From assembly GCA_031281385.1 (NCBI GenBank), contig JAITFL010000072.1, positions 1 to 12,121 on the forward strand: a stretch of DNA of 12,121 nt. Direction: 5' to 3'. This DNA is from Holophagales bacterium (GTDB taxonomy: Bacteria; Acidobacteriota; Holophagae; Holophagales; Holophagaceae). Each line of letters starts with the position of its first letter. Positions within the stretch are counted from its first letter, which is position 1. Below, piece by piece: positions 7,627 to 12,121 of this stretch. The notes below the pieces were generated by a model that saw only the letters and a list, made by a program, of their open reading frames with translations, was not told the origin of the DNA and made no database searches. The position numbers and the translations under genes are program-made.

Positions 7627-10206
7627 ATGATTGCCCGCATATGCCTGCTAGCCTTTTTTCTCGCAACTTTTCTTTGCCCCCAGGGGGTAATGGATCGTTC
7701 TCGGGCCGCCCTGCCCGAAGACGAAAAAAAAGCCATCGCCCAAGCTAGGGCAGGGGCAAAGCCTAGGCCATTCGTGACCAGAAAAAAACCTTTGGCCGGG
7801 TTGGAGAGTGCCAGAGTCCAAGCGTTTAATGCTGCAAAAAATAGCGTTGTCCAAATTATTTCGCCGGCTACCCTTCAAGGCACTCCAGCGGCACAGTCGC
7901 AGAGACTGGGATCGGGGGTCGTATGGGATCAATTGGGACACATAGTCACCAACTATCACCTCGTAGCCAGCGACAAGGGGCAGCTAGACGCAGGGCCAAT
8001 TGAATCGGTCGTGTTGACTGTGCTGTCCGCAGACGGCGCAGAGTACAGTGCGCGGCTGGTCGGCGCGGCCCCAGGATGCGATTTGGCGTTGTTGAAGATA
8101 GATGCCCCAATCAAAGGGGCAAAGCCCATACTACTTGGGCGTTCATCGAATTTGGCCGTGGGCCGCTCGGTCTTGGCCTTGGGCAATCCATTTGGCTACG
8201 ACCACAGCCTGACCAGCGGCATTGTCTCGGCGCTCGACAGAGTGATACCTTCACCGGCGGACATCCCCATCAATGGTGTAATCCAGACAGACGCCGCAGT
8301 AAATCCAGGCAATTCAGGGGGGCCACTACTGGATTCCATGGGTCAAATGGTGGGACTCAACACCGCTTTGGCGTCCCCTTCAGGGTGGAGCGTGGGCGTC
8401 AACTTTGCAATTCCATCGCAGACTGTCATCAAGGAAATTGGGGCTCTACTCGGCAGCTATAGAGAAGCGGCACCACTTCCGCCCATGTCCTCAAAAGAAG
8501 CCGCCAGCGCAAGTGCATTTGACCAAGCAGTTCATTCCGTCGTTGGTGTCCACGCAAGTGAAAGGCTCCGGGATTTTCGGACAGGAAGTATATTGGTTGA
8601 CCCAATAGGCAGCGGCTCTGGCATCGTATGGGATTCCCTTGGACACGTTGTCACAAATTTTCATGTTGTGGCCGTGCGCGGTCCAATGCGGGGTTCACTA
8701 GTGCCAGCGGACATCATCACCGTTACGACAAGCGATGGGGCAGAAATCAGGACGAGTTTGGTGGGTGTGCGCCCAGACATAGACATCGCTGTGCTAAAAA
8801 TGGAAGATTTGCCAAGTGGCATAAAACCCATGTCGCTTGGTACTGCGTCCAGCGCGGCGGTAGGGCAATCGGTGTTGGCGCTTGGAAGCCCATTTGGTGA
8901 AAACCAAAGCCTGACAGCCGGCATCATTTCCGCTTTGAATAGGACTATTACTTCTTCTAGAGGAGAGCCAATAGACGGGGTACTGCAAACGGATGCAGCG
9001 ATCAACCCAGGCAACTCCGGCGGTCCATTGATGGATATGAACGGACGGATGCTTGGGATCAACACAATGATAATAAGCGGCTCAGGCGCAAACGCCAACG
9101 TTGGATTTGCCATCCCGGTTGACTTGATATGCCGGGAGATAGAACAGATCGTGGGCAAAAGCCAGACATCGAAAATTGTTCCAGCGATGCCATTGCAAGA
9201 AGACCGGGGCAGGGCAGAAGTGTTTGCAAGGGCGCACAATTCTGTAGTGTACGTCCATGCCGAAACCGAAAAGTTTGACTTCCGCGACAATTGGTCTGGC
9301 CGCGTCTATACTCTGCGCCCCGAGTCTGGGACGGGGATAGTTTGGGACACAAAGGGCCACATCATAACTTCATATTCGGCGGTGCTGATCGAAGACCCCC
9401 TGTCAGACCAAGTTACGGAGGCCGACAAACTAAGAGTCACGCTGGCGGATGGGAATACATATCGTGCACGCATAATCGGGCGCAGCATGGAGTACGGGCT
9501 CGCGGTGCTGCGCGTGTTTGCGCCATTCAAGGATCTGCGCCCATTGCCGCTTGCGCGGCCTAGGGACATAAAAGTGGGCCAAGACTTGTATGCCATAGGA
9601 AACCCGTTTGGGATGGGCTACAGCCTTAGTTCGGGCATTTTGTCCGCGCTCAGGGATTCGGGCTCGGGTCCAAGGGGTACCATACAGACGGACGCGGCCA
9701 TCAACTATGGCAATATTGGCGGGCCGATGCTGGACAGCGAGGGGCGCTTGGCGGGGATGGGCATTTTTATCGAGGGCCCCCAATTATCCCATGCGGGCAT
9801 CAATCTTGGGCTCTCATCTGGAACGCTCAACCGCATAATCCCATTGCTGCTGGAAAAAGGGCAAGTGGAGCGCCCAGTTTTGGGCTTCGTCAGCCTGCCA
9901 GCCATCGTAGCTGGCAACTATTTCAGTGTCCAAAAGGGCGTGGTTATACAATATGTCGAAACCGATTCTCCAGCGTTCTATGCTGGGCTGAAAGGACTTA
10001 GGCCATCCAAGGACGGACAGGTGCCAGTGCTTGGCGACATCATTGTTGGCCTGCGCGGCAAGGCAGTGGACAACCAGGAAGAGCTGTGGGACTTAATCGA
10101 GCAGGAGCCAGCAGACGGGCCGCTGTCCTTTGACGTAGTGCGGGACGGCAAGCGGATAAAAGTCATCGTTTCGCCCACAGTTAAAAAAATTAAAGACATT
10201 TTCTAA
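7627..10206 (+). CDS. Triple HtrA-like serine protease: two active domains, one catalytically dead domain, one PDZ domain
   Basis: Exported S1C (HtrA/Deg)-type protein, 859 residues. Residues 1-28 look like a signal peptide or N-terminal anchor (R4, then hydrophobic ICLLAFFLATFLC). Three trypsin-like domains follow. Domain 1 (about 62-277) has H111 (TNYH), D152 (CDLALLK) and S230 (NPGNSGGP). Domain 2 (about 294-508) has H346 (TNFH), D386 (IDIAVLK) and S464 (NPGNSGGP). Domain 3 (about 527-742) aligns throughout (VWDTKGH, IGNPFG, QTDAAIN) but has S584, G624 and I697 at the three catalytic positions. A PDZ-like domain occupies about 748-850. Canonical HtrA proteins have one protease domain and one or two PDZ domains, at roughly half this length. 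Domains 1 and 2 presumably cleave unfolded or specific periplasmic substrates; domain 3 may bind, scaffold or regulate. The start is ATG 7627 after a weak GGA ribosome-binding site; it is preferred because it gives the signal peptide. It is divergent from pstS. Confidence 0.88.
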   Translation: MIARICLLAFFLATFLCPQGVMDRSRAALPEDEKKAIAQARAGAKPRPFVTRKKPLAGLESARVQAFNAAKNSVVQIISPATLQGTPAAQSQRLGSGVVWDQLGHIVTNYHLVASDKGQLDAGPIESVVLTVLSADGAEYSARLVGAAPGCDLALLKIDAPIKGAKPILLGRSSNLAVGRSVLALGNPFGYDHSLTSGIVSALDRVIPSPADIPINGVIQTDAAVNPGNSGGPLLDSMGQMVGLNTALASPSGWSVGVNFAIPSQTVIKEIGALLGSYREAAPLPPMSSKEAASASAFDQAVHSVVGVHASERLRDFRTGSILVDPIGSGSGIVWDSLGHVVTNFHVVAVRGPMRGSLVPADIITVTTSDGAEIRTSLVGVRPDIDIAVLKMEDLPSGIKPMSLGTASSAAVGQSVLALGSPFGENQSLTAGIISALNRTITSSRGEPIDGVLQTDAAINPGNSGGPLMDMNGRMLGINTMIISGSGANANVGFAIPVDLICREIEQIVGKSQTSKIVPAMPLQEDRGRAEVFARAHNSVVYVHAETEKFDFRDNWSGRVYTLRPESGTGIVWDTKGHIITSYSAVLIEDPLSDQVTEADKLRVTLADGNTYRARIIGRSMEYGLAVLRVFAPFKDLRPLPLARPRDIKVGQDLYAIGNPFGMGYSLSSGILSALRDSGSGPRGTIQTDAAINYGNIGGPMLDSEGRLAGMGIFIEGPQLSHAGINLGLSSGTLNRIIPLLLEKGQVERPVLGFVSLPAIVAGNYFSVQKGVVIQYVETDSPAFYAGLKGLRPSKDGQVPVLGDIIVGLRGKAVDNQEELWDLIEQEPADGPLSFDVVRDGKRIKVIVSPTVKKIKDIF

Positions 10207-10367
10207 GCATTGTGAGACACTATTCGTTTGGGTTTGCGCGGCCATGCCTTTTTGAAAATGCTATTCAATAATTCTTGGTGGGCTGGCCAGACAAATATTG
10301 CGAATGCCGATTTTTCGCAAATGAAACAAATGGTCGGCAAGGCGCAGATAGTGCGCGGGGAGTTAGC
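10207..10367 (+). other. Intergenic leader between protease and helicase
   Basis: This 161-nt gap holds no clear terminator for the protease. It contains TTGCGAA (10298-10304) pairing with TTCGCAA (10314-10320) around a 9-nt loop. Immediately after comes an ATG (10321) opening a 19-codon frame that ends at 10380, overlapping the helicase start. AATAAT (10267-10272) is a five-of-six match to a -10 hexamer, but no matching -35 is seen. The ribosome-binding site of the helicase (GGGGAG, 10357-10362) is at the right end. Confidence 0.4.
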
Positions 10368-12121
10368 TTGGAAAATTTGACTTTTGAATCGCTGGGGTGC
10401 GACGCGTCATACTTGGTTGCCCTAGAGAGTAGAGGCTTCACATCGCCGATGCCAGTCCAGAGCGAATGTTTTGCACCTGGGCTAGAAGGAAGGGATTTGT
10501 TGGTGCAAAGCCGCACTGGTAGTGGAAAGACGCTCGCCTTCGGACTGCCCCTGATGCACAGGCTAAAAGAGGACAAGCACCCACAAGCGATCATCTTGAC
10601 GCCCACTAGGGAACTGGCGCAGCAAGTCGCGCTCGAACTGCGAAGTGTCAACCGTTCCATTGACATGGCCCAACTTGTTGGGGGGATGAGCTACACCCCG
10701 CAGCTACGATCTCTTTCGGAAGGCGCCAAAGTGATAGTGGGTACACCAGGGCGCGTGATGGACCACATGGAGCGCGGCACACTAGACTTGTCGCACATCC
10801 ACATGGTCGTGCTGGACGAGTGCGACGAAATGCTGAACATGGGCTTTATAGAAGACGTTGAAAGGATACTGTCAGAAGTGCCTTCTGGGTACCAGACATA
10901 CTTGTTTTCCGCCACTCTTCCCGCACCGATAGCAAGCCTTGCAAAGCGGTTCCTTAAAAACCCGCACCGCGTTGAAATGACAGAATCGGGCGGCACCGCC
11001 CAGCATGCAGACATAAATCATACAGCATGTTTGATCGCTGACCATCTGCACATCAAGGCTCTGGCGAACCTGTTGTTGCACGACGAGCCAAGTGCCGCGC
11101 TGATATTCACCAAGATGAAATTGCAGACGGAAGAAGTTGCAGAGGCCCTTCGCAACGCGGGCCTAGCGGCCGACTACCTGCATGGCGACCTCAACCAAGG
11201 CGCTAGGAATCGCATAATGGGCAGCTTCAAGTCTGGCCGCCTTCGCTACCTAGTCGCCACCGATGTCGCCGCGCGCGGCATAGACGTGGAGGGACTGCCG
11301 CTAGTGGTCAATATAGGCATCCCCACGCAGTTTGAGAATTACATACATCGCACCGGCCGCACTGGCCGCGCTGGCGCCAAAGGGACGTCGCTCTCGCTGG
11401 TTGGACACAAAGAGAGCAGGATTTTGCTGGCATGGGCAAGGCGGGGCGGCTTGCAGCTTGAATGGCGCGCCGTACCCAGCCCCGAAGAGATACGCAAAGA
11501 GCGGGTCCACCGCCTATCAGACAAAGTCGGCAGACAGGAGGCACCCGCCTTTGAACCCTTGGCGGCGGAGATGCTGCAGAACCGGCCAGCCGAACAATTA
11601 GTGGCCGCGCTATTGTCAATGATAGAAGACGACGCCCACCTTGGCTTCGACCTGCCAGAAGCCCCCGAACTCAACAAGAGAAAGCCAAAAGACTTCGAGC
11701 CAAAACAGCGCCGCAGCCCCTCGCGTCCGCAGGAAAAACGAGAAAAGCAACGAGAGGCCCCAGCAGGCAGGTCAGCGCGTGCCGGATACCAACGGCGCGA
11801 CGAAAAAAGCAAGACAAAAGGTTTCTTCGAGGACTGGAAGGACAAAAGAGACAATAAAGCAAAAGAGGGCAAAAAGGAACAAAAGGACAATATAGGGAAA
11901 AGGGAAAAAGAGGATAAATACGACGCCCCCAAAAAGTCCAAAAAGGTCAACACCATGCCTGAATGGGCTGCTCTCAGGCAAAAGAAATCATTTTCACCAA
12001 AAGGCTCGTCCAGCGATGGCTATTCGGCCAAGTCAAAAAATGGGTCAAAAATGAAAGACAAGGACAAATCTTTCAAATTGTCTTCCAGCTACGGTGCCAA
12101 GGCAAAAAAGAGAAAAGGCTA
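10368..12121 (+). CDS. DEAD-box (DECD variant) ATP-dependent RNA helicase, lysine-rich tail, cut by window end
   Basis: Superfamily 2 RNA helicase, 584 residues visible. It would unwind RNA duplexes in ribosome assembly or mRNA decay; which of these cannot be told. Q motif at about 6-31 (F6, then SPMPVQ), motif I SRTGSGKT (48-55), Ia PTRELA (79-84), Ib TPGR (126-129), motif II DECD (150-153, not DEAD), III SAT (181-183), IV ALIFTKMK, V ATDVAARGID (297-306), VI HRTGRTGRAG (327-336). From about residue 440 the protein is hydrophilic and very rich in K, D, E and S with FFEDWKD and PEWAAL patches, probably a disordered RNA-binding tail. There is no in-frame ATG: the frame opens at 10272, and TTG 10368, 5 nt after GGGGAG, puts the Q motif where it should be. 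The window ends in TA, most likely the first two bases of a stop codon. It follows the protease on the same strand, possibly cotranscribed. Confidence 0.92.
   Translation, partial: MENLTFESLGCDASYLVALESRGFTSPMPVQSECFAPGLEGRDLLVQSRTGSGKTLAFGLPLMHRLKEDKHPQAIILTPTRELAQQVALELRSVNRSIDMAQLVGGMSYTPQLRSLSEGAKVIVGTPGRVMDHMERGTLDLSHIHMVVLDECDEMLNMGFIEDVERILSEVPSGYQTYLFSATLPAPIASLAKRFLKNPHRVEMTESGGTAQHADINHTACLIADHLHIKALANLLLHDEPSAALIFTKMKLQTEEVAEALRNAGLAADYLHGDLNQGARNRIMGSFKSGRLRYLVATDVAARGIDVEGLPLVVNIGIPTQFENYIHRTGRTGRAGAKGTSLSLVGHKESRILLAWARRGGLQLEWRAVPSPEEIRKERVHRLSDKVGRQEAPAFEPLAAEMLQNRPAEQLVAALLSMIEDDAHLGFDLPEAPELNKRKPKDFEPKQRRSPSRPQEKREKQREAPAGRSARAGYQRRDEKSKTKGFFEDWKDKRDNKAKEGKKEQKDNIGKREKEDKYDAPKKSKKVNTMPEWAALRQKKSFSPKGSSSDGYSAKSKNGSKMKDKDKSFKLSSSYGAKAKKRKG

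Noticed and set aside
7627..7710. Lipoprotein signal peptide with C17 of the triple HtrA protein as lipobox cysteine.
   Set aside because: The residues before it (TFLC) do not fit the usual lipobox pattern L-[AST]-[GA]-C, so an ordinary signal peptide or anchor is preferred.
8661..9290. Long open frames on the minus strand across the protease gene (8661-9290 and others).
   Set aside because: They lie fully inside a well-supported gene in the opposite strand, lack recognisable motifs and ribosome-binding sites, and look like shadows.
9230..9850. Sequencing error or frameshift as the cause of the lost triad in HtrA domain 3.
   Set aside because: The frame is continuous, the flanking motifs are all in frame, and three separate substitutions would be needed.
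7627..10206. Magnetosome protease (MamE/MamO type), because a degenerate trypsin domain is present.
   Set aside because: There are no CXXCH haem motifs and no magnetosome genes nearby; the domain layout also differs.
11339..11956. 205-codon minus-strand frame rich in Ser, Leu and Phe under the helicase tail.
   Set aside because: It is the antisense image of the Lys- and Glu-rich helicase tail; its composition is explained by that alone.

Overview
The window looks like chromosomal DNA of a Gram-negative, Proteobacteria-like organism. The support is a periplasmic phosphate-binding protein with a Sec signal peptide, inner-membrane permeases with large periplasmic insertions, HtrA-type exported proteases and a dense, overlapping operon. 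The order pst genes-phoU-phoB is the one common in Alphaproteobacteria, while the long PstA and PstC forms resemble those of Pseudomonas and Vibrio. I therefore do not assign a lower taxon.

Layout. Positions 1-217 are non-coding and hold a run of hairpins, including a perfect 18-bp inverted repeat and a terminator-like stem for transcription entering from the left. Positions 218-7352 (minus strand) are one phosphate operon, transcribed pstS-pstC-pstA-pstB-phoU-phoB. PstS captures phosphate in the periplasm, PstC and PstA form the channel, PstB supplies ATP hydrolysis, PhoU signals transporter state, and PhoB is the DNA-binding response regulator. The first five genes are separated by 7 nt or overlap by a few nt; phoB follows a 97-nt gap. 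No phoR kinase is present. PstC carries a large beta-propeller-like periplasmic domain and PstA a periplasmic coiled coil.

Positions 7353-7626 are a divergent promoter region with a candidate Pho-type direct repeat facing pstS and a consensus -35 hexamer facing right. Positions 7627-10206 (plus) encode the most unusual gene: an 859-residue exported protein with three tandem HtrA/trypsin-like domains and one C-terminal PDZ domain. Domains 1 and 2 have complete His-Asp-Ser triads. Domain 3 keeps the fold signatures but has lost all three catalytic residues (Ser, Gly and Ile in their places), making the protein a protease-protease-pseudoprotease-PDZ chain.

Positions 10368-12121 (plus) encode a DEAD-box RNA helicase with a DECD box, a TTG start and a long lysine-rich tail. 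The window ends two bases into its probable stop codon.

The best candidate for something undescribed is the triple HtrA protein, placed back-to-back with the phosphate operon. Any functional tie to phosphate sensing is inference from position only.
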